From assembly GCA_016717205.1 (NCBI GenBank), contig JADKGC010000002.1, positions 744,001 to 808,000 of the forward strand: a stretch of 64,000 bases of DNA, in the 5' to 3' direction. Within the stretch, counting starts at the first letter, position 1, and each line of letters begins with the position of its first letter. The notes under the pieces were generated by a model, which was not told the DNA's origin, searched no databases, and worked only from the letters and a program-made list of their open reading frames with translations. A program made the position numbers and the translations under genes. Shown piece by piece: positions 1 through 8,968 of this stretch. The stretch comes from Candidatus Flexifilum breve (lineage in GTDB: Bacteria > Chloroflexota > Anaerolineae > Aggregatilineales > Phototrophicaceae).

Positions 1-1260
1 GTCACGAATCCAAGTGCCCATTTCTCGGCCACCGGGGATGCCGCCCGAGCCCGCCAAAAACGTATCTGACTGCGTCGGCTGAATTTGCGCCCAACTCGTC
101 ATGAACAAAGAGGCCGCAATCACCACAGCGATCGCCATACCCATCATAGGTTGTGGGAGGTTCAACTTCCCGAGCCGAAACGAGCGTCGAGGCAGTTGTG
201 TGAGCGCACGCGCCGCTAACAGGATGATCGGCGCAGCGATGGGAAGCAGGTACTGAAAACCTTTGGTTGGCCACAGTTGAAAGAAGACGATCGGTACAAT
301 GATCCAGGTCAGCATCAAGCGTTCGCGCCAACCGCTAGAGCGGCGCAGCAGGATCAACCCGACAATGGCCGCGGCGATCACCAGCAGGCCAATCGCAGGG
401 GGCACAACCGTAAGATAAAAGTCGGCGGTGTGGTTCGGTCTGCGAAAAAGCTGCCAGATAATGTAGTTTCCAGCCGTGCTCGTGCTGGTTGCCCCAGAGA
501 ATCGAATCGAAAGTGGAAATGGGCTCATCACAATCACCATTGCCACGACCGAAAAGATGATATCCCGCAAACGAATGCGAATTTCCGGCGAGAGGGCCAA
601 GAAGGCATAGATCGAACCGACCATCAGAATGCCCGTCTCTTTGGCCAGAAAAGTCAGTCCCATCCCTGCCCCAGCAGCTACCAGCCATAAGGAACGCTGT
701 GTTTCGTAATAGCGCACCATGAGATAGAGCGTGAGCGTAGCGCACAGCGTCATGGAACCATCGAGCAGAACTTGGCGGGTGACGACCACGTGATAGGGCA
801 TCACAGCTAGCAGCAGCGCGGAAATGAACCCGGCTCGACGACCATAGAGCCGACAGCCCATAATATACAGAATCAGAACCGTGAGAATGCCAATCGCGAC
901 CGAGACTAAACGTCCCAACCAGTCATAGGGGCCGAAGATTTTGAAAAAAACCGCCACAAGGAACTGGAAAAGCAGAGGGTGCGCGCGAAAGACAGGGAAA
1001 ATCTCGGAGAGGACAGGAATCTGCGCGATCGAAGCGCCCTGACCAGCATAGACCGCTTCATCGCTATTGTAGCCCAACGCATTGATGTTAACGAGACGAA
1101 TGAATAGGGCTACTATCAAGACGATAGACAGCGCCACCACATGCGCTAGCACTATTTTTCGCTGAGTAATGCGCCCCTGGTCTACAGTTTGATCGGTCAC
1201 TGCTGGACCGAGGGAACGCTGAAGAACGAGGTCGATGAAGCTTTTAGAGGCTGATGCCAT
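1..1260 (-). CDS. GT39-like membrane glycosyltransferase, 3' end outside window
   Basis: The frame is open from an ATG at 1260 to the window edge (420 codons), so the C-terminus is missing. I translated it by hand. After a short cytoplasmic N-terminus (about 35 residues) comes a membrane helix, then a loop with the acidic motif NALGYNSDEAVYAGQ, which resembles the catalytic first loop of dolichyl-phosphate-mannose mannosyltransferase/ArnT-type enzymes (GT39, PMT_2), and many further hydrophobic helices. Such enzymes move a sugar from a polyprenyl-phosphate carrier to an acceptor on the outer face of the membrane. The upstream gene on the same strand encodes a polyprenyl-phosphate sugar synthase, which would make the donor, so the pair fits one glycan pathway. 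No strong ribosome-binding site precedes the ATG. The family call is good; the substrate is unknown. Confidence 0.75.
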   Translation of the reverse strand, partial: MASASKSFIDLVLQRSLGPAVTDQTVDQGRITQRKIVLAHVVALSIVLIVALFIRLVNINALGYNSDEAVYAGQGASIAQIPVLSEIFPVFRAHPLLFQFLVAVFFKIFGPYDWLGRLVSVAIGILTVLILYIMGCRLYGRRAGFISALLLAVMPYHVVVTRQVLLDGSMTLCATLTLYLMVRYYETQRSLWLVAAGAGMGLTFLAKETGILMVGSIYAFLALSPEIRIRLRDIIFSVVAMVIVMSPFPLSIRFSGATSTSTAGNYIIWQLFRRPNHTADFYLTVVPPAIGLLVIAAAIVGLILLRRSSGWRERLMLTWIIVPIVFFQLWPTKGFQYLLPIAAPIILLAARALTQLPRRSFRLGKLNLPQPMMGMAIAVVIAASLFMTSWAQIQPTQSDTFLAGSGGIPGGREMGTWIRD

Positions 1261-1331
1261 GTACGTTTGTGCGCTCTCAATCCGCAACAATTTCGTTTTA
1301 AGATGTTTGACTGATGTCAATAAGCGTGAAA

Positions 1332-1366
1332 GCAGCGGACAACCCACAATGTGGGTTGTCCGCTGC
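1332..1366 (-). terminator. 16-bp perfect hairpin after the GT2/GtrA/kinase gene
   Basis: Two 16-base arms (1332-1347 and 1351-1366) are perfect reverse complements around a 3-base loop, starting about 13 bases past the stop codon of the minus-strand gene. Read on the minus strand the stem is followed by TTTCACGCTTATT, a weak T tract. It probably ends or attenuates the upstream transcript before the GT39-like gene. Confidence 0.6.
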
Positions 1367-1378
1367 GGTTACTCGGAA

Positions 1379-3679
1379 CTAATCACCGCTTTCCGTGTAC
1401 TTGACATCCTGCTCGGTCAAGGCAGGACGAAACAGGCGATTGAGATCCTGGTCGCTCATAATCGGCTTCGTCTGCATCTGCTTGACGAGATACGGCAGGC
1501 GCTTGTACCAACCATAGCTCGAGCTGCGCAGGTGCGTCGCGGTAATGTTCTCAATGGCCGACTCGACGACGACACGTTCAGCCTTATGCAGATCCGAACC
1601 CTTCCAGTTGCTCAACTGATCGGCGATGGCCGGGTACGGCGGGAAGCCATAAGCATCTTCCGCGTTGGCGACGAGAATATTCGCCTTGTCGAGATCATTG
1701 ATATTCGTTTCCATATCCGGCCCGCGTTCGATGAGTACAATGTGGGCGAGCTGCGCGCTCTTGGCATATTCCGTCCCTGGCACCAGTTCATCCACCATGT
1801 ACTTGGGCGGTGGGACAAAGGCCTGCACAATCGCGCTCAAGGTGGCAGCCGGGAAGCCGTTCTCGCTCATCGCCATACCGACACGCCGTCCACCACGCGA
1901 GTGCAGGCGGCTCTGAACCTTCAGGAACAGGCGCTTCTTGAGCGGCAGGGGAGCAGCGCCGACAGCTTGCAGTGTATGCTGGCTGATCGTCAGCGGCTTC
2001 GGATAGTTGAAGACCTGACCATTCTCGCTGAAAATCGTCATATCGTCAGACAGGAAAAGCGCTTCTCCGGGATTATGCTGGAGCGTATACAGGATCGTCG
2101 TGGTCTTGCCAGTATCCGTCTGCGCAGTGATGAACAGGCTCTGCCCTTCGAAGGAGATGCTCGCCCCGTGCATCAGTGCGTAACCCTTGCGCACCAAGCC
2201 CCAGCGCATCAGCGGCTCGACCACATTAGTATACAACACATGTGGGGAAAACTTCACCAATTGTGATGCATAGACTTTGGAGACAGTATCTGAGCGGTTA
2301 ATGACGATGCTGAAACCGAGCGCCTTGAACATCTCCTCGTAGACGATGGAGTCTTTCTCCTTATGCGCGGTGGGGTTCATCGCGATCATCACGTCGATGT
2401 CCGGATTTTCGACCGGCTTATCGGTCAGGAAGTACTTCAATTCAGGTAAACGCTGTTCCGAACGCACCTTCATAATGCCATGAATATCGTAGTACCACAG
2501 TTTTGCCTTAGGCATGGTTGTTGTTGTCCTTTCAGTACGCCAAATGAGATTGTCAGCCAGCAAATAACGGAGAACGGTCATGAACATGAGGGTCGAGACG
2601 TTGGCCACAACGTAATGAACTGCGAGACCCGACACCATCGCCGCGAGCAAGGGGCTGCGCAGCGCGAGTAGAATATTGTTGATGACAAAGAAGACACTGA
2701 TACGCTGCACCAACGGTGCTTGCAGCCCGGTGCGCTGCTTAAAGACCCACTTTTCGGTCCACAGGAAGTTCCACAAGGTTGAACCCTGCGTCGCCAGAAG
2801 CGCGGAGACCAAATAGTGAATCTGCAGGTACTCAGTGAACAATGCCATGAGGGCCGTATTGACGACCAGGCCGGTCAAACCGACGACCAAGAACTGCAGA
2901 ACCGGCGCGACCGCAGCAAAGCGCAGGCGGAAAATCTGCTTGAAGAGCAGCAGCATCTCAGAACTGTTCGCCTTGCTTTCACCCGAAAGCCGTTCACCAA
3001 ATTCAAACGGCATTTCGTCAACCTTGAGCTTAGGGTGCTTGCAGAGGATCTCAAGCAGAATTTTGAAGCCGTTCGGCTCAAGCTGATCGAGGTTGAGCTG
3101 ACGCCGGTTGACGAGGAAAAACCCAGTCATCGGGTCACTTACATTGTGCAGGCTCTGCGGAAAGACGATGTGCGACACGACAGCGAGACTATACGAAATG
3201 AACTTACGATAGAGACTCAGCCCGTCGGTGCTGCCGCCCGGCGCCAGCCGACTGGCGATCATCACATCGAGATTCTGTTTCTGGATGCGGTCGAACAGCC
3301 CCGTAATCACCTCCGGCGGATGCTGCAAATCACCATCCATCACGACTACATAGTCGTTTTGAGCAGCTTTCAGCCCTTCGACCACAGCTTTGCCCAAACC
3401 GTTGCGGCGCTCCGGTGGGCGGGCAATCAACCGAACCTGAATTTCGGTCTCTTGATCTGCCAACTTCCGAATAACCTCTGGTGTATTATCCGTGCTGTCA
3501 TCGACAAAGATGATTTCTGAGCATTGGGACTTGCAAGCTGCTCCAACGCGCTTCAGTAGTGTTGCGATGTTTCCCGACTCATTGCGGGTCGGGACCACAA
3601 TTGAGAAGGACACGGGTCCGGCAAGGGGCAGAACCGATTGCTGGACAAAGGGAGTTGAAGTCCTCTGTAAGTTGTCCAT
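1379..3679 (-). CDS. Polyprenyl-phosphate glycosyltransferase (GT2) - GtrA - HprK/PckA-like P-loop fusion
   Basis: 766 residues in three parts. Residues ~28-250 are a dolichol-phosphate-mannose-synthase-like GT2 domain (VPTRNESGNIATLL, DDSTDNT, MDGDLQHPP). Residues ~255-380 are a GtrA-like four-helix membrane domain. Residues ~390-700 resemble HPr kinase/PEPCK-type P-loop proteins: the histidine in MHGAS, a Walker-A-like AQTDTGKTT near residue 518 and an LSDD acidic motif. The GT2 and GtrA parts should make and perhaps flip a lipid-linked sugar; the role of the kinase-like part is unknown. The frame is open upstream, but AAAGGAA six bases before the ATG at 3679 fixes the start. A second ATG at 2514 preceded by GAAAGGA (about 12 bases away) could start the kinase-like part separately. 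The GT2-GtrA fusion is familiar to me; the third domain is not. Confidence 0.8.
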   Translation of the reverse strand: MDNLQRTSTPFVQQSVLPLAGPVSFSIVVPTRNESGNIATLLKRVGAACKSQCSEIIFVDDSTDNTPEVIRKLADQETEIQVRLIARPPERRNGLGKAVVEGLKAAQNDYVVVMDGDLQHPPEVITGLFDRIQKQNLDVMIASRLAPGGSTDGLSLYRKFISYSLAVVSHIVFPQSLHNVSDPMTGFFLVNRRQLNLDQLEPNGFKILLEILCKHPKLKVDEMPFEFGERLSGESKANSSEMLLLFKQIFRLRFAAVAPVLQFLVVGLTGLVVNTALMALFTEYLQIHYLVSALLATQGSTLWNFLWTEKWVFKQRTGLQAPLVQRISVFFVINNILLALRSPLLAAMVSGLAVHYVVANVSTLMFMTVLRYLLADNLIWRTERTTTTMPKAKLWYYDIHGIMKVRSEQRLPELKYFLTDKPVENPDIDVMIAMNPTAHKEKDSIVYEEMFKALGFSIVINRSDTVSKVYASQLVKFSPHVLYTNVVEPLMRWGLVRKGYALMHGASISFEGQSLFITAQTDTGKTTTILYTLQHNPGEALFLSDDMTIFSENGQVFNYPKPLTISQHTLQAVGAAPLPLKKRLFLKVQSRLHSRGGRRVGMAMSENGFPAATLSAIVQAFVPPPKYMVDELVPGTEYAKSAQLAHIVLIERGPDMETNINDLDKANILVANAEDAYGFPPYPAIADQLSNWKGSDLHKAERVVVESAIENITATHLRSSSYGWYKRLPYLVKQMQTKPIMSDQDLNRLFRPALTEQDVKYTESGD

Positions 3680-4157
3680 TGTGTGTTTCCTTTGCTCATA
3701 AGTGCGGTCGTCGTTGCTCCGTACCGGAAAGCACGGAGTAGGGCTTGGGTTATCAGCGCAAGTCTTGAATTGTGTGATAAAAGGAATGAAATCTGAGTTA
3801 CAGCGATAACCCAAATTGATAATCCAAATTATGAAGAAATCAGCTTACAATAAGCTAAAACTTTGTAATGACGGTTTTGGACAGCTGTTTTCCGCTCAAA
3901 ACTCGCAGTTTTTCATTAAGAATTCGTCAAACAGCAGTCAAAGTGTGCTCTGAACAGCGTTGGGGCTGCAAAAGTGTTTGCGATTCACTTTGCACAAATA
4001 CGGTGCAAGATCCTAAGTTTGTAAAATGATGTTTGATTAGCACATGGGTTACGGTAGAAATACTCACTTAGACGACTGCTTGCCTTTACCTTATTTATAG
4101 ATCTTTCAAGCTCATAGAACTTGCAGACGCACGCAATGATAATTACCAACTGGATTA
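3680..4157. promoter_or_regulatory. AT-rich divergent intergenic region with a 10-bp inverted repeat
   Basis: 478 bases between two divergently transcribed genes. TTGGGTTATC (3745-3754) and GATAACCCAA (3805-3814) are perfect inverted copies 50 bases apart, lying upstream of the glycosyltransferase start, so they could be a two-part operator or a leader hairpin. The rest is AT-rich compared with its surroundings and should hold promoters for both genes, but I cannot place a convincing -35/-10 pair. None of the dispersed GTAGGG repeats occurs here. Confidence 0.4.
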
Positions 4158-4949
4158 ATGAAAATGACACCTGAACTGAAACGCGCGCTAAAGCTGGCTG
4201 ACCGTCATACTCAAACGCAACAGTACGCAGAAGCGCTCGCGGTACTGCGCCCTTTTCAGGATCACCCGGCGGTTGCCACCCGGATTAAAGTCCTAAAGCA
4301 GAAACGCGATCAGCGTACGAGGCGGCAATCGGCGCGCGGCCGAAAAACGTTGCTTGTGACCGTAATCCTCGCGGGTCTAGCTGTCGAGCTCGCAGTTGCC
4401 GCCTTCATTCTAGGTCGGGAAACAGCAAGACCAGCGATCACGCTGCCTACCTTGGCTTCGAATAACGACTTTCAACCAGTCTCGACACTCGCAAACACGG
4501 GAGAAGCAACTGTTGCGGTTGCTTCTCCCGTGCCAACTATCGCTTCTCCTGTGCCAAATATTGCTTCTCCCGTGCCAAATATCGCTTCTCCCGAGCCAAC
4601 GGCTGTGGTCGAAAACCCAGCCGAGTCCAGCTTACAGGACGCCATCCTTCAGCAGCTTCTAGAACTGCCTCAAACTCGTCAAGTCTTCCTGATCGACGTC
4701 GACGAGTCTCCCGATGGCGCGCCCATTGTCTATCTTGAAATGAAATTACAGCCCGGTATGCTCAATGAAACCACGCTCAACGCTGTAGTCACTGTACTTG
4801 ATGAAGCACTGGGATTCCCCACCTACAGTAATCTGGAAGTCATTTTGAGCGATGACGAATCTGTAGTCGACTTTATTTTTGACAGCCAAACCGGTACGTG
4901 GAGTCAAACAGTTCTTTCCGGTTCCGGTATCGCCACAGCCGCACCCTAA
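4158..4949 (+). CDS. Single-pass membrane protein with Pro-rich extracellular repeats
   Basis: 263 residues, not assigned to a known family. A basic cytoplasmic N-terminus (~1-65, rich in K, R and Q, with a predicted helical TPR-like start) is followed by one membrane helix (LLVTVILAGLAVELAVAAF, ~66-85). Next comes a low-complexity stretch with near-identical copies of ASPVPNI (~125-147), visible in the DNA as repeated gcttctcccgtgcc units. A folded C-terminal region of ~110 residues ends near SQTVLSGSG. Positive residues before the helix predict an N-in, C-out orientation. MKMTPEL offers two possible ATGs (4158 or 4164) and no clear ribosome-binding site. A hairpin terminator follows directly. 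Confidence 0.6.
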   Translation: MKMTPELKRALKLADRHTQTQQYAEALAVLRPFQDHPAVATRIKVLKQKRDQRTRRQSARGRKTLLVTVILAGLAVELAVAAFILGRETARPAITLPTLASNNDFQPVSTLANTGEATVAVASPVPTIASPVPNIASPVPNIASPEPTAVVENPAESSLQDAILQQLLELPQTRQVFLIDVDESPDGAPIVYLEMKLQPGMLNETTLNAVVTVLDEALGFPTYSNLEVILSDDESVVDFIFDSQTGTWSQTVLSGSGIATAAP

Positions 4950-4972
4950 GCATAGATCCTGTGCTGTAACCA

Positions 4973-5001
4973 AACCGCCACTGTGGGATGCAGTGGCGGT
5001 T
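4973..5001. terminator. Hairpin between convergent genes
   Basis: AACCGCCACTG (4973-4983) pairs perfectly with CAGTGGCGGTT (4991-5001) around a 7-base loop. It lies 24 bases after the stop of the plus-strand membrane protein and 37 bases beyond the stop of the minus-strand phosphoesterase gene, so it could serve both directions. T-richness after the stem is weak. Confidence 0.55.
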
Positions 5002-5037
5002 CGATTTAGGCTAACTTTTCAGTGATCTAGCAGTTCA

Positions 5038-8000
5038 TCATGTCGCCGGTGTTTCCGTTGGCGTCGCGGTCGGCGTCTCCGTCGGCGTTGCGGTCGGAAC
5101 CGGCGTCTCCGTCGGCGTCGCGGTCGGAACCGGCGTTTCCGTCGGCGTCGCGGTCGGAACCGGCGTTTCCGTCGGCGTAGCGCTTGCGGTCGGGGTCTCC
5201 GTCGGCGTAGCGCTCGCGGTCGGGGTCTCCGTCGGCGTCGCGCTCGCAGTCGGCGTTTCCGTCGGCGTAGCGGTCGCGGTCGGGGTCTCCGTCGGCGTAG
5301 CGCTCGCAGTCGGCGTTTCTGTCGGCGTAGCGGTGGCCGGCGGCACGTTGACCACAATGACGAGTTGCGGAACATTGGCTGATTCGCGGCTGCCGAAGCG
5401 AACCAACGTACTGTTATTCGCCGTTATCACCAAAGTGACATCCCCTGCCCCTGTCACTAATGAGCTGACATTGACGGTCGACCAGCTATTAGCTGACACA
5501 CTCCCTGATTGGATCACGGTACCCGTGACCGCAGGCGCATTATTGGACGTAATCGTCAATTCATCCCACGCACTGCTTGATGTGCGAACGCCGTAACCCT
5601 GACCAGCCGGAGTCTGCGCAAAGAATTGCAGCATAACACTACTGATTGTGCCCGGTAACTGCGGCACGGTGAACTTCAAATACGAACTGATGAGGGGCGA
5701 GCCATCAATGTTCAATGTCGTCGCTTGCCCAAAATTCGTCCCCGCACTGGCAGCACTTACGTAGGCATCTGCTACAGCGTTGATCGTAATCGTCTGCTGA
5801 GCCGCCGGGGTTGTGCTGGTTGCGGTCGGCGTTGGGCTAAGCGTGGCCGTCGGCGTACTGGTTGCCGTAGCGGTTGCCGTAGGTGTTGGCGGGAGCGGCG
5901 TATTGGTTGCTGTTGCTGTATCCGTTGGCGTGGCCGTCGGGCCAAACGACGTAGCCGTAGCAGTCGGCGTAGCGCTCGGCGTAAAGGTATTGGTTGGTGG
6001 CAGTGGCGTATTCGTCGCCGTGGCAGTCGCGGTCGCAGTATTGGTCGCCGTCGGTTGAACGGAGCCAAACGTAATCACCAACTGTGGAGGATTTACGCTT
6101 TCGCGGCTTCCATAGCTGATCGCCGTGCTATCCAGTGACGTCAGAGCGAAGTTAAGGCTACTTGATGCCGTCACGTAAGACGTCACATCCACGCTTGTCC
6201 AGCCATTGGCCGAAACCGATCCGGATGAGCCAATCAAGGTGCCAGGTACGGGAGAATTGCTGTAATTCACGCCCGATTCGGTCCAATTGCCGGTCGTTGA
6301 TTGAATCTGGTAGCCGATATTCGAACCCGTATTTGCGTAGATCCGCAAAGTGGCATTAATGATTGTTCCGTTGATGCCAGAGGTGTCGAACCGCAGGTAG
6401 CTGCGAAGCACGGACGGCGCGGCATCAGTTCTTAGAGTCGTAGTCGCGCCGTAATTCATCGTCACATTTGCCTGATTCACGTAAGCATCCGCAATCGGGC
6501 CCAGCGTGGACTGTGTCGTCCCCGGTGTTGGAGTCAACGTGGCCGTCGGTGGGTTGGAGGGCGTGGCAGATGATGTGGCCGTCGGCGTAGCGCTCGCGGT
6601 CGGGGTCTCCGTCGGTGTGTTGGAGGGCGTGGCGGTAGGCGCATTGCTGGCCGACAGTTGAATGACCAATTGCGGGGGATTGGCGCCTGTGCGACTGCTG
6701 TAATTGATATTCGTGTCGGCGTTGGCATTCATGAAGAAGTTGACTTCACCGGATGCCGAAATGACCGAGGTGACGTCGATAGTCGACCAAGTACCCGAAG
6801 TCGCCGACGAGCTTCCGATGGCAGCCCCGGCCGCCGGCGCGTTATTGTAAGTGATACCAGTTTCAGTCCATCCCCCGTTCGTAGCCTGTAACGTAAAGCC
6901 GCTCGGGGCAGTGCTGTTCGCGAAGACTCTGAAAGTCGCACTGGTAACAGGCGCCGGTAAGCTAGGCACGATAAAGCGGAGATACGTGTTGATATCGGGC
7001 GACAGATCGGTACGGATCGTTGTGCTATTTCCAAAGTTGGAGTTGCTTGACCCCGAAAGATTGGTGACGTAAGCATCCGCCACAGCAGTGAGCGTGAAAG
7101 TTGCTGTCAGCGGGGTGGTAATCTGTGACGAATTCGAGGGCGAGGACTCATTACCAGCAAGATCAGTGGCTGTGACAGTGTAGGTATAGGTCTGGCCAAG
7201 CTGTATGGAGAAGTCGGTGTAATTCAGGCTACCGGCGCTTGCAATCCCAATTTGGACGCCATTACGGTAGATGCGGTATCCCTGAATCCCCACATTATCA
7301 AACGATGGTGACCAGTTAAGGTTGACATACCCAGCGTTTGTCGCCGTCAAGTTCACGGGCGCAGTCGGGGGCGTGGTGTCCACTAGATTCGCATTGCAGG
7401 CGATTGCACTCGAATCCAGAACAATACCCTGGTAGTTGAGATATTGGAGATCCGCACCGTGTACGTTCAGTTCCATGCGCAGCGAACCAAGCGCAAAGGG
7501 AGATGTGTCGTAACCTACCAGCATCCGGGAATCGTTGTTCACAAAATTCCGGATACCATGACCACCACCGCCGGCGACAATATGCACTGCGCCATTCGGT
7601 GACACATTCCCGTTAGCATCGAGAGCCGCCCAGCGCTGATAAGTATGATCGTGACCGGCAAGGACGAGATCCACTCCATTGCTTGCAAGCAGCGGCCATA
7701 GGTTAGCCATAAAGGTGAAAACACCTTGGTCGCCATTGTTGAAGATCGGGTGGTGCATGTAGACAATCGTACATTCGGCAGTGTTGTTTTGTAGATCCTG
7801 CACTAACCACTGGTACTCAGCTTTGCCAGGGATAAGCTGGTTGTACTCACTCGTCGAGTTGAGCGCGATAAAGTGCCAGCCGCCCGCATTGTAACTATAG
7901 TAGTTCGGGATATTGTCCCAATAACTAAAGTATCCCGGTGCGGCACCATTCTCGTACTCATGATTGCCCACAATTGGATTGGTGACATCGCGCAGTTGGC

Positions 8001-8640
8001 CGAAGTAAGTCGATGGGGTGCCGTACCAGTTAAGGAATTCGGTATATGTACCTTTGTCGTACACATCACCAAGGTATAAGAAGAGGTCAGGATCCCAACT
8101 CTCGATCATATCAGTGACTTGCGGCCATTCCCCACTGGCGCCGTCGCCCGTGGCGGCGACGATCAACGGTTGACCCGCTGCTGGACTTGGCGTGTGAATC
8201 GTAAAGGTATTGGAGTTGACCGGCGGGGTCGTAACACCGTTACTGAAGGTCAGGTTGATGTTGGTGAGCGCCGTCGCTCTGCCATCCCGCATGTCCGCCA
8301 GAACACCAAGTGTGTAGCTGCCGTCGACAAACTGATTTGTTGGGAGATTGAAACTGTACGGAGCCGCAAATTCCGAGAGTAGATACGCACCGTTTAAGTA
8401 GGTTATCAGGTTCGCAATACCCGTCGAACTGTCTGTGATCGTCGCAGTTAGGGTCACGGGGATCGTTCCGCTGACCGTGGCGTTATTAGCCGGCGCAGTA
8501 ATACAAATTTGGACGACGTAGCTCGCCCCCGAAGGCATCGATGAATTGCAGAACGGGTCCGCCAATGCGGGCGTCACCGGACGCAACCAAATGATGATAG
8601 AGAGCAAAAGGACAATAACCTGTAGTCTTCGATTTTCCAT
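5038..8640 (-). CDS. Secreted metallophosphoesterase with FN3, three DNRLRE modules and Thr-Pro repeats
   Basis: 1200 residues from ATG 8640, chosen because it directly precedes a signal peptide (MENRRLQVIVLLL...PALA); the frame is open 30 codons further upstream. Order: signal (~1-27), Ig-like domain (~30-120), calcineurin-type phosphoesterase (~140-415) with GDVYD, GNHEYE, MHHP and GHDH metal-ligand motifs, FN3 (~420-508), then three DNRLRE/CBM96-like beta modules (~513-662, 708-861, 952-1098), each opening with ADAYV. Thr/Pro/Ala/Ser-rich linkers separate them. The last ~100 residues are repeats of the TPTETP type with no visible sortase signal or membrane anchor after them. Known relatives are purple-acid-phosphatase-like secreted enzymes. 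The modules suggest binding to a polymer or the cell surface (inference). Confidence 0.85.
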   Translation of the reverse strand: MENRRLQVIVLLLSIIIWLRPVTPALADPFCNSSMPSGASYVVQICITAPANNATVSGTIPVTLTATITDSSTGIANLITYLNGAYLLSEFAAPYSFNLPTNQFVDGSYTLGVLADMRDGRATALTNINLTFSNGVTTPPVNSNTFTIHTPSPAAGQPLIVAATGDGASGEWPQVTDMIESWDPDLFLYLGDVYDKGTYTEFLNWYGTPSTYFGQLRDVTNPIVGNHEYENGAAPGYFSYWDNIPNYYSYNAGGWHFIALNSTSEYNQLIPGKAEYQWLVQDLQNNTAECTIVYMHHPIFNNGDQGVFTFMANLWPLLASNGVDLVLAGHDHTYQRWAALDANGNVSPNGAVHIVAGGGGHGIRNFVNNDSRMLVGYDTSPFALGSLRMELNVHGADLQYLNYQGIVLDSSAIACNANLVDTTPPTAPVNLTATNAGYVNLNWSPSFDNVGIQGYRIYRNGVQIGIASAGSLNYTDFSIQLGQTYTYTVTATDLAGNESSPSNSSQITTPLTATFTLTAVADAYVTNLSGSSNSNFGNSTTIRTDLSPDINTYLRFIVPSLPAPVTSATFRVFANSTAPSGFTLQATNGGWTETGITYNNAPAAGAAIGSSSATSGTWSTIDVTSVISASGEVNFFMNANADTNINYSSRTGANPPQLVIQLSASNAPTATPSNTPTETPTASATPTATSSATPSNPPTATLTPTPGTTQSTLGPIADAYVNQANVTMNYGATTTLRTDAAPSVLRSYLRFDTSGINGTIINATLRIYANTGSNIGYQIQSTTGNWTESGVNYSNSPVPGTLIGSSGSVSANGWTSVDVTSYVTASSSLNFALTSLDSTAISYGSRESVNPPQLVITFGSVQPTATNTATATATATNTPLPPTNTFTPSATPTATATSFGPTATPTDTATATNTPLPPTPTATATATSTPTATLSPTPTATSTTPAAQQTITINAVADAYVSAASAGTNFGQATTLNIDGSPLISSYLKFTVPQLPGTISSVMLQFFAQTPAGQGYGVRTSSSAWDELTITSNNAPAVTGTVIQSGSVSANSWSTVNVSSLVTGAGDVTLVITANNSTLVRFGSRESANVPQLVIVVNVPPATATPTETPTASATPTETPTATATPTETPTASATPTETPTASATPTETPTASATPTETPVPTATPTETPVPTATPTETPVPTATPTETPTATPTETPAT
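5041..5335. repeat. Coding tandem repeat of the Thr-Pro tail
   Basis: About 15 imperfect units of roughly 18-24 bases, built on gtcggcgt(c/t)tccgtcggcgt, encode the TPTETP-type tail of the phosphoesterase. Related units recur in the linkers near 5815-6055 and 6540-6640. Some neighbouring units are identical at DNA level, which points to recent expansion or a tendency to change length. Confidence 0.8.
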
Positions 8641-8968
8641 TGATAGGCTCTCGCAACTGCTCATCCAAATTCGTATAGCGTATGGGACACAGCTGTTCCT
8701 GTGAAAATCACAAGATACAGTTGCACCCATTTATATAATGACATCAAGATCTTGCAGATAGCTTTCAGAAGGTGACTCTGAGTTTAAATGCGGAAAGCAT
8801 AATTAGGTAGTATGCATCCATACACCCTCGACGCTTTCGGTGCATACAACCCAACTGGTTGACCTTCACCTCATGTGGTAAACCTAATACTCAGGTCTCT
8901 TTCGAAGGAGGTCAAGCCGGAGAAGATGATCCCTAGAGCGTGTTATGCTTCCATTAGAAGGATTATCC
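8641..8968. promoter_or_regulatory. Divergent intergenic region
   Basis: 328 bases between the phosphoesterase gene (leftward) and the PLP enzyme gene (rightward). An imperfect hairpin can form around 8811-8847 (TATGCA...TGCATA arms). No dispersed repeats occur here. A good purine-rich site (AGAAGGA) lies just before the ATG at 8969. A second one (GAAGGAGG, ~8903) is followed by no suitable start codon that I can see. Confidence 0.35.

Noticed and set aside
1235..2266. 343-codon plus-strand ORF opposite the GT2/GtrA/kinase gene
   Set aside because: A shadow of the coding strand, with no ribosome-binding site and no family resemblance.
5041..6640. Regular short repeats considered as a CRISPR array
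   Set aside because: Units are in frame, encode Thr-Pro repeats of one protein, and there are no unique spacers of constant length.
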